64,000 nt of DNA. Source: Bacillus massilioanorexius (GTDB lineage Bacteria; Bacillota; Bacilli; Bacillales; DSM-1321). Every line of letters starts with the position of its first letter. Within the stretch, counting starts at the first letter, position 1. The stretch is taken from positions 79,687 to 143,686 of the forward strand of contig NZ_CABKRX010000102.1 in NCBI RefSeq assembly GCF_902374955.1, written 5' to 3'. The notes under the pieces are model-generated. The model saw only the letters and a list, made by a program, of their open reading frames with translations, did not search any database and had not been told where the DNA came from. The translations under genes were made by a program, and so were the position numbers. Shown here in pieces: positions 35,713 to 45,067 of the stretch.

Positions 35713-35724
35713 CAGAAATGTAAT

Positions 35725-35766
35725 CCTGAGGGTGTTTGGGTTACTCCAAACACCTTCAGGATTTTT
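35725..35766. terminator. Bidirectional terminator between convergent genes
   Basis: CCTGAGGGTGTTTGG, 6-nt loop, CCAAACACCTTCAGG, with T runs outward on both strands; serves the GyrI-like gene and the convergent LysR gene. Confidence 0.88.
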
Positions 35767-35773
35767 AAGTGTT

Positions 35774-36652
35774 TTACATTTTAAACTGCTGTAGAAATTT
35801 CATGAGCTGCTTTTGCATCGTATGTTCATATTTCAGAACAACATACGTACTTGCTTGTGGAAGTTTAATGGTAGGACAAGGAACCTCCATTAATCGCCCC
35901 TCTAAAATTTCACGTCGAACGGTGGATTCAGGTAAAAAGGAGATGCCTAGCCCCTCGGCGATAAATCGTTTCGTTATATTAATTTGGGACACCTTCATCA
36001 TCCTTGTGTTCGGAAAATGATGCTTAACCATCCTGTTCAGATGATCCCAATAGACAGGATGGTTATCGGTTAAAAGAATGTTTGAAGTTAGCACTTCTTC
36101 TTCATCTAGTGGAGGTCCAGATTCTGAGCATAAACCATCATGTGGAGCAATGAGCTTGACATCATCAGTGTGTAAAAACTGACAAAACAAATTTGAATCA
36201 GTTGCTGGTAAGCAAGAGATTCCTAAATCAATTTTTTCACGTAGTACAGCTTGTTCAATATCTTCTGAATCGAGTACCTTAACGGAAAGCTCTACATGCG
36301 GATGCAGCTTCATGAATTTCTTTAATACCGAGGGCAGGATTGTATCAGCATTTAAAGGAGAAATAGCTAAAGTAAGCTTACTGGTATAACCTTGACTAAA
36401 GGTTTGTAAGTCTTCTAAGCCTTGTTGATATACCTTCATTAGCTGTTCAGCATGAGATACATATCTCTTCCCTTCTTCTGTAAGCTTGACCCTCCTACCT
36501 TCCTTTTGAAATAAATGAACACCTAATTCCTTCTCAAGGTTTTGAATATGAACTGTCACCGAGGGCTGTGAAATGAATAAAATTTCAGAGGTTCTTTTGA
36601 AATTCCCACATTTCGCTGCCGTTAAAAACGTTTGAATCCAGCTGAATTCCAT
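35774..36652 (-). CDS. citR: LysR-family regulator (CitR-like)
   Basis: 292 residues: N-terminal winged HTH (FLTAAKCGNFKRTSEILFIS, PSVTVHIQNLEKELG) and a C-terminal periplasmic-binding-like effector domain (about 90-290). It is divergent from a citrate synthase gene, exactly as citR and citA are in B. subtilis, where CitR represses citA. Identity is inferred from this arrangement plus family; CcpC-type regulators are similar. Confidence 0.82.
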   Translation of the reverse strand: MEFSWIQTFLTAAKCGNFKRTSEILFISQPSVTVHIQNLEKELGVHLFQKEGRRVKLTEEGKRYVSHAEQLMKVYQQGLEDLQTFSQGYTSKLTLAISPLNADTILPSVLKKFMKLHPHVELSVKVLDSEDIEQAVLREKIDLGISCLPATDSNLFCQFLHTDDVKLIAPHDGLCSESGPPLDEEEVLTSNILLTDNHPVYWDHLNRMVKHHFPNTRMMKVSQINITKRFIAEGLGISFLPESTVRREILEGRLMEVPCPTIKLPQASTYVVLKYEHTMQKQLMKFLQQFKM

Positions 36653-36763
36653 GATGATTCTCCTTTAATTAAAAATATTAATCTATTAATTTAAATTTAT
36701 TTAATTTTCTTAATTAAATAAATTATATATGATTATAGATAAATACAAAAGGGGGAGTTGGAA
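36653..36763. promoter_or_regulatory. Divergent citR-citA control region
   Basis: About 110 bp of very AT-rich DNA with ATTAATCTATTAAT and TTAATTAAATAAATTA symmetrical elements, of the type bound by LysR proteins (T-N11-A). Confidence 0.5.
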
Positions 36764-37870
36764 ATGATTCACCACGGCTTAAAGGGTGTAGTTGCGGTTG
36801 GAACAGAGATCGGTCATGTTGATGGAGATAAGGGAATTTTATTATATAGAGGCTATGAAATTGGAGAAATTGTTGGGAAAAAATCGTTTGAAGAAATCGC
36901 ATATTTATTATGGTACGGCGAATTTCCGGATGAATCTCAGCTAAGTGAATTAAAGAAATTGTTGAAGGCAAATCGTGTTTTACCAGAGTATATTGAGTCA
37001 TTAATTACTCAGCTTCCTAAAGACATGGAAATTATGGCTGTATTACGAACAGCTATTTCAGCATTAGGTTTGAACTTTTATGGATGGAAGCCAACGGTTG
37101 AGCAAGCCATGAAACTTACGGCTGTAGCTCCCATCATTATTGCCTATCGAAAAAGATATATAGATGGGAAGGAATTTGTGAAGCCACATCCAAATTTGAA
37201 TCATGTTGCAAATTATTTGTACATGTTAAATGGTGTTATTCCTTCATCAGCACATATTAATGCTTTGGAAACATATATGATATTAACAATGGAGCATGGC
37301 ATGAATGCATCGACTTTTTCAGCAAGAGTAACCGTTTCTACGGAATCCGATATCGTTTCGGCACTAACATCCGCCATTGGTACGATGAAAGGGCCACTTC
37401 ATGGTGGAGCACCATCAGAAGTCATTCAATTATTGAATGAAGTTTCTCATACGGACGATATAGAAGCAACTTTAAGGGAGAAAATTTTACGTGGAGAGCG
37501 TTTGATGGGCTTTGGACATCGAGTATATAAAACGATTGATCCAAGATCAGTAGCTTTAAAAAATAAATTGAAGGAATTTTCAGGAGAAGATCCATGGTTA
37601 GATCTTGCCATGGAAGTGGAGAAGATAGGAACGAAGCTACTTGGTGAACTAAAACCAGGGAGAAAATTATATACAAATGTAGAATTTTATGCAGCAGCTA
37701 TTATGAAAGCTATAAATTTAGAAAAAGAGTTATTTACTCCAACCTTTACAGCAAGTAGATTTGTAGGCTGGACGGCTCATATCTTAGAGCAATCAGAAAA
37801 TAATGTTATTTTTAGACCAGAATCGGAATTTGTTGGAGAGGTGAAAAGTTTACAGGTAGCTCATGATTAA
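36764..37870 (+). CDS. citA: Citrate synthase (CitA-like)
   Basis: Condenses acetyl-CoA and oxaloacetate to citrate; cytoplasmic. 368 residues, normal for the short Gram-positive type. Seen: ILLYRGYEIGEI, the EHGMNASTFSARV segment with an active-site His, GPLHGGAPSEV (second catalytic His), MGFGHRVYKTIDPR (third active-site region), and NVEFYAA with the catalytic Asp position occupied as expected in the family. ATG 36764 with GGGGGAG 6 bp upstream. Divergent from the LysR gene. Confidence 0.93.
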   Translation: MIHHGLKGVVAVGTEIGHVDGDKGILLYRGYEIGEIVGKKSFEEIAYLLWYGEFPDESQLSELKKLLKANRVLPEYIESLITQLPKDMEIMAVLRTAISALGLNFYGWKPTVEQAMKLTAVAPIIIAYRKRYIDGKEFVKPHPNLNHVANYLYMLNGVIPSSAHINALETYMILTMEHGMNASTFSARVTVSTESDIVSALTSAIGTMKGPLHGGAPSEVIQLLNEVSHTDDIEATLREKILRGERLMGFGHRVYKTIDPRSVALKNKLKEFSGEDPWLDLAMEVEKIGTKLLGELKPGRKLYTNVEFYAAAIMKAINLEKELFTPTFTASRFVGWTAHILEQSENNVIFRPESEFVGEVKSLQVAHD

Positions 37871-37883
37871 GTTTTCATAAGTT

Positions 37884-37915
37884 GAAGTAAGGAATGGATT
37901 CCTTACTTCTTTTTT
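37884..37915 (+). terminator. Terminator after citrate synthase
   Basis: GAAGTAAGGAA, TGGA, TTCCTTACTTC, TTTTTT. Confidence 0.92.
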
Positions 37916-38098
37916 GTATTCACTAATTATTATGAAAATCAGATAGAAGTGTAAATGCTTATTTCATGAATACAAATTATATAATATATGTTAATATGCA
38001 CATATATTATATAATAGGTGTGGATTTTAATGGAAAACTGCATACAGATAGTGCATAGGCATTTTTCGAATCTAAAAGGCTAGATGAGGTGAAGTAGA

Positions 38099-38735
38099 AT
38101 GATTAATTAATTCATGGAATAAAGTCATTTATAAAATTTGGTCACCATTTTATGATTATTTTTTTAATACGGGTGCCTTCTTGAAGGCTAGGGAGAGTGT
38201 CTTTCAAAATATTTCTTTTCAAGAAGGGCAAAAGATCTTATTTGTAGGAGTGGGAACGGGAGCGGATATTGAAATGGTTCTGCATCATAACTTAAACATA
38301 ACGGCCATAGATTTTTCGAAAGACATGCTTAATAAAGCAAAAGCTAAATATCATAAAAAATCAATTGTGTTTCAAGAAATGGATGCGCAAAATCTAACAT
38401 TTGAGGATGAAGATTTTGATATAATTGTTGCTAGTCTGATTTTATCAGTGGTTCCAAATCCAGAGCGATGCCTACAGGAAATGACTAGAGTGGTTAAACC
38501 ACAGGGGAAGATTATTATTTTCAATAAATTTGCTCCGGTCAATCAAAGACTTTCTATTTCAAAAAAGATAATGAAGGGAGTTATTAAAGTATTAGGAACA
38601 GATATTAGTTTGGTATTTGAAGACATCTTTCAAAAAAACAATCAGCTATTACGTATAGAAGAGGATACACCTATCATGATGAATGGAATGTATCGAAAGA
38701 TTGTTATAAGGAAGATCAAGAATACGGCTATATAA
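38099..38735 (+). pseudogene. Class I SAM methyltransferase, frameshifted at codon 3
   Basis: ATG 38099, with GAGGTGAA upstream, is followed after two codons by a stop. The downstream frame (NSWNKVIYKIWSPFYDYFFN from about 38113, then GAFLKARESVF) is a normal methyltransferase beginning. AATT is duplicated at 38105-38108/38109-38112; deleting one restores MINSWNKVIYKI and a 210-residue protein. The SAM-binding motif ILFVGVGTGADIE and the LILSVVPNPERCLQEMTRVV segment are intact. Translation from TTG 38181 would give a shorter 184-residue form. Substrate unknown. Confidence 0.78.
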
Positions 38736-38850
38736 AACATTATATTTTTAGATTTAGAGTGTTATAATCTCAAATAGGTATTGAATAATTCATATGATAT
38801 AAAGCTCTTAATGGAATGATTAAGGTACACAGCTAGAAACGAGGAAAAAT

Positions 38851-39732
38851 ATGAAATACGCATTATATGTTTTAATTGGCTCCTGTAGCTTCGGTGTTCT
38901 TTCAACGATTGTAAAATTTGCTTATGGTGAAGGTTTTCTGCCACAAGAGGTTGTTTTTTCTCAATATATTTGTGGTTGGATCATGCTTAGTATCATCATG
39001 TTAATCAAAGGTGTATCTACAACTAAGAAAGAAAAACTTCAGCTTATGGCAGCGGGAATCGTAACGGCTATAACAGGTATCACCTATAATATGGCTCTTT
39101 CACACATTTCTGCCTCACTCGGAATTATATTGCTTTTTCAATTTACTTGGATAGGATTATTATTAGATTCTTTGACCAATAAGAGGCTTCCAAGTCGAAT
39201 TCATGTGATCACAATTATCATCATCCTGATTGGAACAGCTTTATCAGGTGGGCTTATTGGTAGTCACGTAGAGTGGAATATGGTTGGTGTCGTTTTAGGA
39301 CTAATTTCTGCTGTTTCTTACGCTTTTTCTATTTATTTTAATGGGGTTATCTCACCTAATATGCAAAGTCTAACAAAGGGCTATTATATCGGAACAGGCG
39401 CATTAATCACAATAACCATTGTTTTTCCACCAACTTTTCTCGCACATGCAGAAAGTTATACAGGATTATGGAAGTATGGAATTATGCTCGGCATTTTTGG
39501 AATGATCATTCCTCCGATTCTATTTGCAGCAGGTGTTCCAAAAATCGGTACTGGATTGGCAACAATTCTTGGATCAGCAGAATTACCAGTTGTTATACTA
39601 CTATCAATGTTCGTGCTGAAAGAAGAGGTGTCCTTGCTTCAATGGCTTGGTGTGCTATTGATCTTACTAGCTTTAGTACTGCCGCAATTACCACAGATGA
39701 AACGAGAGAAAAGAATGAGTAAAAGTACATAA
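38851..39732 (+). CDS. EamA-family (DMT) transporter
   Basis: 293 residues, about ten transmembrane helices in two EamA repeats (about 1-135 and 145-280). Seen: N-terminal LIGSCSFGVLSTIVKFAY, and the second-repeat end TILGSAELPVVILLSMFVLK typical of drug/metabolite exporters. GAGGAAAAAT precedes the ATG. Probably a metabolite efflux permease; substrate cannot be told from sequence. Confidence 0.87.
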   Translation: MKYALYVLIGSCSFGVLSTIVKFAYGEGFLPQEVVFSQYICGWIMLSIIMLIKGVSTTKKEKLQLMAAGIVTAITGITYNMALSHISASLGIILLFQFTWIGLLLDSLTNKRLPSRIHVITIIIILIGTALSGGLIGSHVEWNMVGVVLGLISAVSYAFSIYFNGVISPNMQSLTKGYYIGTGALITITIVFPPTFLAHAESYTGLWKYGIMLGIFGMIIPPILFAAGVPKIGTGLATILGSAELPVVILLSMFVLKEEVSLLQWLGVLLILLALVLPQLPQMKREKRMSKST

Positions 39733-39746
39733 TTTCATTGGAAAAG

Positions 39747-39782
39747 AAAGAGAAGTCTTCTTATGAGATTTCTCTTTTTATT
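39747..39782 (+). terminator. Terminator after EamA transporter
   Basis: AAAGAGAA, loop, TTCTCTTT, TTATT. Confidence 0.65.
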
Positions 39783-39884
39783 ATGTCAGTTCATTGAAGC
39801 TGTAATCTGGAATGGATATAATTGGTGTATTGAGCATGGTTTAAACTATTTTAATCATAAGTTGTTCAATAGAGGAGGGGGATT

Positions 39885-40610
39885 TTGGGATCGTATATCT
39901 TCTTTTTTACTATTATCTTAGTTGCATCGATACTTCAAACCAGCACAGGCTTTGGCTTTTCGATTATGGCTACGCCTTTTTTACTGCTATTATTTTCACC
40001 GGAAGAAGCGGTACAAATTACTATTATTTTATCGTTACTCATATCCGTTTCTTTAATACGAAAGATCAGAAAAGAGATTGATTTGGTGCTATTAAAAAGA
40101 CTAACAATCGGAAGTATTGTCGGCGTACCTTTTGGTGTTGCAATCTTTATGACGATGAATATTAATACGATTAAACTAGGAGTCAGCCTTATTTTATTAC
40201 TCTTAACGGTCTTATTCATTTGTCAGTTTAAAATTAAGGCGACAAATACGAGAGATTTCATAGTTGGAGGTATTTCGGGCATTCTAACAACGAGTATAGG
40301 GATGCCAGGTCCACCGCTTTTGCTTTATTTTACAGGTACGAATGCAAAAAAAGAAAAGATTCGAGCTACTACTCTTGCATTCTTCCTTGTTATTTATTTT
40401 ATTAGCCTAATTACTCAAATTATTTTTACGGGGACGAATAAGTTAGTATGGGAATCTAGTCTGTATGCTATTCCCGTTGTATGTATTGGTTTGTATATTG
40501 GACAAATCCTTTTTACATGGATTAGTCAAAAGGTCTTTCGGATCTTTACATATGTGTTGCTGATTAGTACGGGGGTTTATCTTTTACTAGAAAGTTTAGG
40601 AGTATTTTAG
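39885..40610 (+). CDS. TauE/SafE-family membrane transporter
   Basis: 241 residues, about eight transmembrane helices; TauE/SafE (anion or sulfur-compound exporter) family. Seen: TSTGFGFSIMATPFLLLLFS, the first-repeat motif, and the second repeat GGISGILTTSIGMPGPPLLL. TTG start with GGAGG 6-7 bp upstream. Stands alone; substrate unknown. Confidence 0.88.
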   Translation: MGSYIFFFTIILVASILQTSTGFGFSIMATPFLLLLFSPEEAVQITIILSLLISVSLIRKIRKEIDLVLLKRLTIGSIVGVPFGVAIFMTMNINTIKLGVSLILLLLTVLFICQFKIKATNTRDFIVGGISGILTTSIGMPGPPLLLYFTGTNAKKEKIRATTLAFFLVIYFISLITQIIFTGTNKLVWESSLYAIPVVCIGLYIGQILFTWISQKVFRIFTYVLLISTGVYLLLESLGVF

Positions 40611-40753
40611 AAAGAAATTATTCGTTGTAGGTGAAACAAAAGTGAATACAACAAAATGATGCATGACAACGTGCGTAACATGAACTTTTATAAGAAAGTA
40701 AAAATACACCCGTGAACAATGCTGTTCGTAAAAAAGAATAAATTATAGAGTAT

Positions 40754-40798
40754 TGAGGCGTCCAAAAGTGATTGGAAATCCCTTTTGAGACAGCCTCA
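40754..40798 (-). terminator. Terminator of the Fur-controlled ABC operon
   Basis: TGAGGC/GCCTCA outer and CAAAAG/CTTTTG inner stems, just beyond the stop of the minus-strand operon; T tract is weak. Confidence 0.5.
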
Positions 40799-40803
40799 GT
40801 CTA

Positions 40804-42453
40804 TTAAGCTATTTCAATAGTTTGTTGATTAATGTGATAGATTCGATCAGCTATCGATAACATGGAATCATTATGGCTAATAATAATCACTAGTTTATCT
40901 TTAGCATGTTCTTGGATTGTCTTTATAATATGTTTTTCATTCATAACGTCTAAATTATTTGTTGGTTCATCCAAAATATAAACAGGTGAGTTCTTTAGAA
41001 ATAGTCGAGCTAAGGCAATGCGTTGAAGCTGACCACTTGATATATTACCGGCATATTCTTGCATATACGTATCTAAACCATTTGAGAGCGAGGATATAAA
41101 TTCTAGTAAGCCTGCTTTTTTACAAGCCTCCATAATTTCATCTTCATGATAATTTTCCTTAAACATCGTTATATTTCTACGGAATGTATCTGAAAATACA
41201 ATCGTGTGAGCATCAACTGTACTGAATTGATTACGTATTTGGTCTGATTGAAAACTTTCAATCGGTTGATTATTGATCAAAATTTGACCTGTAGAACGTT
41301 GTATATCTTGGAGTAGAAGAGAAATTAAAGTAGATTTCCCTACACCGTTCGATCCTTTAATGCCAACGATTTCTCCTTTTTTCCATTCCATATTGACATG
41401 TTGATATAGGATGTCCGAATTTTCATAACCAAAGGACACGTTATGAAAAGAAATACTTTTTATATCATCAATGTTTTCAGTACCTTCATTCGCAAACTCT
41501 GGTTTAATATTGAGCAATTGTAATACGCGTTTTGCACTAGCAAATGTATGCACTAAGCTTGCACTGAGCTGTGATAGCGCTAGACTTGGCCCAAAGGATG
41601 AAATCAAAAGTAAAAGAGCAAGGAGTGCTGTTGCTCCATCAATAGAATGATTACGATATAAATAAATAGATAGGATGACTTGAATAAAAATAGTTACATA
41701 TAGCGCACAATCCGTAAATGCTTTTAGTATACCTTCATGTTTTTTCAAAGATTTAGTCGTGCTATTTAGTTGTTTGCTATGTTGGTCCATTCCATTTACC
41801 GTTTGTTTTTGATAACCAAAAATGATTAACTCTTTTATGCCTCGCATAGAATCCATTAGTAAGTTGCTTAATATTCCAAATCGGTTACGATAGGATTCTG
41901 CAGCGTCTTTACCAAATCGATAGGCTGCTTTTGGAATGATCCAAGCAATCATTACATAAGCGAGTAATGCGACTACACCAAATAAAGGATGTAATAGAGT
42001 AAAAAGACTAACGTAAACAATCGTTGTTAATATCCCTATGAAAACAGGTGCGATTGTATGAGCATAAAAGACTTCTAGAAGCTCGACATCCTTTGTTACG
42101 ATATTCATAAACTCGCCCTTTTGGAATCTTTTTAGCTGTCCTTGACTCAATGAGCGTGTAATAGAAAAAATTTTATCTCGAATGATAGCTAATAATCGAA
42201 ATGCTATATAATGTGTACAATATTGCTCGCTAAGACGAAAGATAGCTCGAAATATCCCGGAAAGGATGATGATCGTCATAAGGAACGAAATGCTGCCATA
42301 TTCAGCAAAACCTCCAATTTGAATAATGGCCATTCCGCCGAATACACTTATAGCTGTAATCGCTAAATATCCCAATGTTCCTAGTAAAATGGTTACTATC
42401 ATATGAGGAACTAATGGCTTTAATATAGAAACTAATTGTTTTAAATCTTTCAT
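40804..42453 (-). CDS. ABC exporter-type half-transporter (CydC-like)
   Basis: 549 residues: N-terminal transmembrane domain with six helices (about 1-300), C-terminal ATPase with Walker A IKGSNGVGKSTL, signature ISSGQLQRIALARL and Walker B PVYILDEP. The start overlaps the end of the preceding half-transporter by 4 bp, so the two form a heterodimer. CydDC-like pairs move thiols or heme-related compounds; the Fur-box promoter suggests a role in iron, heme or siderophore handling (compare YbtPQ/IrtAB). Direction of transport is not determined. Confidence 0.85.
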   Translation of the reverse strand: MKDLKQLVSILKPLVPHMIVTILLGTLGYLAITAISVFGGMAIIQIGGFAEYGSISFLMTIIILSGIFRAIFRLSEQYCTHYIAFRLLAIIRDKIFSITRSLSQGQLKRFQKGEFMNIVTKDVELLEVFYAHTIAPVFIGILTTIVYVSLFTLLHPLFGVVALLAYVMIAWIIPKAAYRFGKDAAESYRNRFGILSNLLMDSMRGIKELIIFGYQKQTVNGMDQHSKQLNSTTKSLKKHEGILKAFTDCALYVTIFIQVILSIYLYRNHSIDGATALLALLLLISSFGPSLALSQLSASLVHTFASAKRVLQLLNIKPEFANEGTENIDDIKSISFHNVSFGYENSDILYQHVNMEWKKGEIVGIKGSNGVGKSTLISLLLQDIQRSTGQILINNQPIESFQSDQIRNQFSTVDAHTIVFSDTFRRNITMFKENYHEDEIMEACKKAGLLEFISSLSNGLDTYMQEYAGNISSGQLQRIALARLFLKNSPVYILDEPTNNLDVMNEKHIIKTIQEHAKDKLVIIISHNDSMLSIADRIYHINQQTIEIA

Positions 42454-44177
42454 GACGCGTTCACCTCAAGAGAATGTTGCTCTTTATATAGATGAGCATA
42501 AATCCCTTCTTTAATTAATAGTTCATAATGTTTTCCTATTTCTACTAAACTTCCTTGATTAAAGACCAAAATCTCATCAGAATGTATGATATTTGGGAGA
42601 TAGTGTGTAATCACAATAATTGTTTTTCCTTGTTTCTGAAGGTCCTTAATCATTTGAAAAATGTCATATTCACTTTGTTGATCAATATTAGCTGTTGCTT
42701 CATCAAAGATAATCACAGATGGGTTTTTTACTAACATTCTAGCGATAGCTAGCTTTTGACGTTGACCGCTCGATAAATTTATTCCTTCACTTTGGACAGG
42801 AGCGTGAAGTTTAGCACAAAATTCATGTAGTTTAACGAATTGCAACATCTCAATAGCTTGTTTTTCTGTTAATGTTGAACAGCCCATTTGTAAATTTGTG
42901 AATATCGTTCCTTCAAAAATGTGTGAATGATTACTCACACTACCAATATACTCATGGATGACTTCTGGAGAAATGTTTTTCATATTCTTATGACCAATTG
43001 TTATTGTCCCTGTAGATGGCTGTATAAAACCTTGCAAAAGCTGACTTATAGTAGTTTTGCCAGAACCGGATTGACCTACGATACCAATCAATTCGCCTTT
43101 TTTAATGGTAAAGGTGCATGGATTCAGCGTAAAGCTAGAGCTTTTGTCAGGATACGTATAGGAAACATCTTGTATATGAATCTCACCGTCTAGCGGTTCA
43201 GTAGAAAGCTTTTTGCTTGTTTCACTTTTCATTTCTAAAATAGATGTAAGTAGCTTTAAGGCACTCATACCGTTTAGACCCACATGAAAATAAGAACCTA
43301 GTAATCGCATCGGTACAAAAAACTCCACGGCTAAGATCGCAAAGCAAATAAAACCGAACAAAGTTAAATGATCGTTTCTGTAAGCAATGATGGTAAAGAC
43401 AATTCCTACCGCTGTTCCTAAATAAGAGACCAGATCCATGATGGTTATGGATTGAAGCTGCATACGTAGTACTTTCATAGTCATAACTCGAAAATCCTCT
43501 GATTCTTTGTTCATCAGTTGTTGATACTCTTGATCTCCATCGTACATTTTTAGAGTATGGAGACCTTGAACGCCCTCAACAAACTTTTTCCCAACATTTA
43601 AGTACTTATTCCAATAGGAATGGAAAATCTGTTTTCCTATTTTGACTGCCGCTACAATTGCTACTGGAATCGCACACATGCTTATTAAAAGGAATAGGGT
43701 TATTTTCCAATGAATAAACGCTAATGTGATAAAAAGTAGGATTGGAGCCAGAAGACTATAAAACAATTGTGGTAAATATCGGCTGTAATAAATGTCGATG
43801 TTCTCAATTCCCTCAACACTTAACTGACTAATTTTACTGATTTGTAACTGCGTGATTTGTTGAGGTGAAAGAGATAGAAGCTTTTCTAATAACTCTCTTC
43901 GTAATTTATATTTCAATTCATGTGATGTATAATGTGTTAATTTTGTAGAGTAATAATGACATAGACCTTTTATGATTACTATCAATACTCCAAAAAGGTA
44001 GAAGCTTGAACTAATAGATAATGCTTGCTGTGAAAACATTTTTGAAAGGATTGCGGCTATTCCTACTGCAATCAGGATATTTGCTAGCAAATTGATTATT
44101 TGTAGAGCGGTGATCCACCCTAGAATTTTGAACAATGAATAGAATTTGGCATAAACCATCATTTCTTTTTGAATCAT
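42450..44177 (-). CDS. ABC exporter-type half-transporter (CydD-like)
   Basis: 575 residues from ATG 44177, chosen because it overlaps the preceding stop as ATGA; a longer frame from 44288 would overlap the DUF454 gene deeply. Six-helix membrane domain (about 1-310) and ATPase: Walker A IVGQSGSGKTTIS, signature LSSGQRQKLAIARML, Walker B VIIFDEATANID, H-loop VITHYL. Partner of the following gene. Member of the Fur-controlled operon. Confidence 0.86.
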   Translation of the reverse strand: MIQKEMMVYAKFYSLFKILGWITALQIINLLANILIAVGIAAILSKMFSQQALSISSSFYLFGVLIVIIKGLCHYYSTKLTHYTSHELKYKLRRELLEKLLSLSPQQITQLQISKISQLSVEGIENIDIYYSRYLPQLFYSLLAPILLFITLAFIHWKITLFLLISMCAIPVAIVAAVKIGKQIFHSYWNKYLNVGKKFVEGVQGLHTLKMYDGDQEYQQLMNKESEDFRVMTMKVLRMQLQSITIMDLVSYLGTAVGIVFTIIAYRNDHLTLFGFICFAILAVEFFVPMRLLGSYFHVGLNGMSALKLLTSILEMKSETSKKLSTEPLDGEIHIQDVSYTYPDKSSSFTLNPCTFTIKKGELIGIVGQSGSGKTTISQLLQGFIQPSTGTITIGHKNMKNISPEVIHEYIGSVSNHSHIFEGTIFTNLQMGCSTLTEKQAIEMLQFVKLHEFCAKLHAPVQSEGINLSSGQRQKLAIARMLVKNPSVIIFDEATANIDQQSEYDIFQMIKDLQKQGKTIIVITHYLPNIIHSDEILVFNQGSLVEIGKHYELLIKEGIYAHLYKEQHSLEVNAS

Positions 44178-44554
44178 TCTGTAACCTCTTTCACTTGTAT
44201 GGAAGGGATAACCCTCCATAAGATAATAAATTTTACAATTGCTAATGCGATAAGAAAAAGACGAATATGAATATGATTCATTAGACATCCACTAATAAAC
44301 AGCAATAGATAAGCGGAAGTCAGTATTTCCGCTTTTTGTTTAATCGTTAACCCGTTGTTCTTTTTATAGGACAACACGTACTTTTTATATACTTTTTTAT
44401 TTTTAATCCATGTCTCCCATTTCTTTGAGCTTTTGGCGAATAGGAAAGCAGCCAATAAAATGAATGGAGTGGTTGGGAGAATTGGGAGAATGACTCCTAT
44501 CATTCCAATGGCAAAAACCACCCAAGCTAATAGAAATAATCCAATTCTTTTCAT
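44174..44554 (-). CDS. DUF454 (YbaN-like) membrane protein
   Basis: 126 residues with an N-terminal membrane hairpin (about 5-42, including GMIGVILPILPTTPFILLAA, the DUF454 hallmark), a basic loop (SKKWETWIKNKKVYKKYV) and two C-terminal helices. The family is widespread and often found beside iron or heme genes; molecular role unknown. Its stop overlaps the ABC start (ATGA). Confidence 0.85.
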   Translation of the reverse strand: MKRIGLFLLAWVVFAIGMIGVILPILPTTPFILLAAFLFAKSSKKWETWIKNKKVYKKYVLSYKKNNGLTIKQKAEILTSAYLLLFISGCLMNHIHIRLFLIALAIVKFIILWRVIPSIQVKEVTE

Positions 44555-44570
44555 GTTGTAAACTCCTAAT

Positions 44571-44879
44571 CTAGATAAGATGTATCAGAATGAGCCAAGT
44601 AATAGCTAATATAGTAAATAAGATATGGCTATAAAATGCTTTTTTATGCTTCCATACCTTTGGTGTAAGAAAAGCTATGATAAGAAGACCGGTATAAATG
44701 CTATATCCCGTCGTGCTAAAGGAACTGCGAAATAAATAAATAATCATGGAAACGACTGTTATTATTCCGAAGATAAAATGAGTTTTTTGTAAAATGCTAT
44801 TTTTCTTGAATAATAAAAAGAAGCCTACTAATATTGTGAAAACAAGTGCGATTTTATGAATCATAATAGGTATATCCAA
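44571..44879 (-). CDS. Small four-helix membrane protein, first gene of Fur operon
   Basis: 102 residues, four predicted helices, with conserved-looking His residues near helix ends (His8, His34, His77, His85), a pattern compatible with heme binding, though not proven. Family not recognised. GGAGGATT precedes the ATG. It is the promoter-proximal gene, 39 bp after a Fur-box promoter, so it should be strongly iron-repressed. Confidence 0.7.
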   Translation of the reverse strand: MDIPIMIHKIALVFTILVGFFLLFKKNSILQKTHFIFGIITVVSMIIYLFRSSFSTTGYSIYTGLLIIAFLTPKVWKHKKAFYSHILFTILAITWLILIHLI

Positions 44880-44917
44880 ATGTTAATCCTCCAATAGTTA
44901 TTCTAATATAATTTTAT

Positions 44918-44946
44918 ATTTTATTGATAACGATTATCAATGTCAA
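44918..44946 (-). promoter_or_regulatory. Promoter with embedded Fur box
   Basis: On the minus strand: TTGACA (44946-44941), a 17-bp spacer that is itself the palindrome TTGATAATCGTTATCAA (44940-44924), and TAAAAT (44923-44918). The palindrome matches the Fur consensus TGATAATNATTATCA with one difference. Fur bound to iron would block RNA polymerase directly. Confidence 0.9.
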
Positions 44947-45005
44947 TAAAAAATAAGAGAAAATAGAATATATGTGATAGTCATACTGAAGGTGTTAAAT
45001 AAAAA

Positions 45006-45051
45006 TAGGAGCTCGTAATCAGGAAATGATTACAAGCTCCTATCGCTTTTT
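45006..45051. terminator. Terminator of the GNAT-enolase operon
   Basis: TAGGAGCTCGTAATCA, GGAAA, TGATTACAAGCTCCTA: a 16-bp stem with one mismatch. T runs lie on both sides; it ends the minus-strand operon. Confidence 0.85.
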
Positions 45052-45067
45052 TCTTTATGAAATTTCA

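Noticed and set aside
42450..44288. Longer start for the CydD-like gene
   Set aside because: The extra 37 residues overlap DUF454 and lack a ribosome-binding site; the ATGA overlap at 44177 is far more natural.
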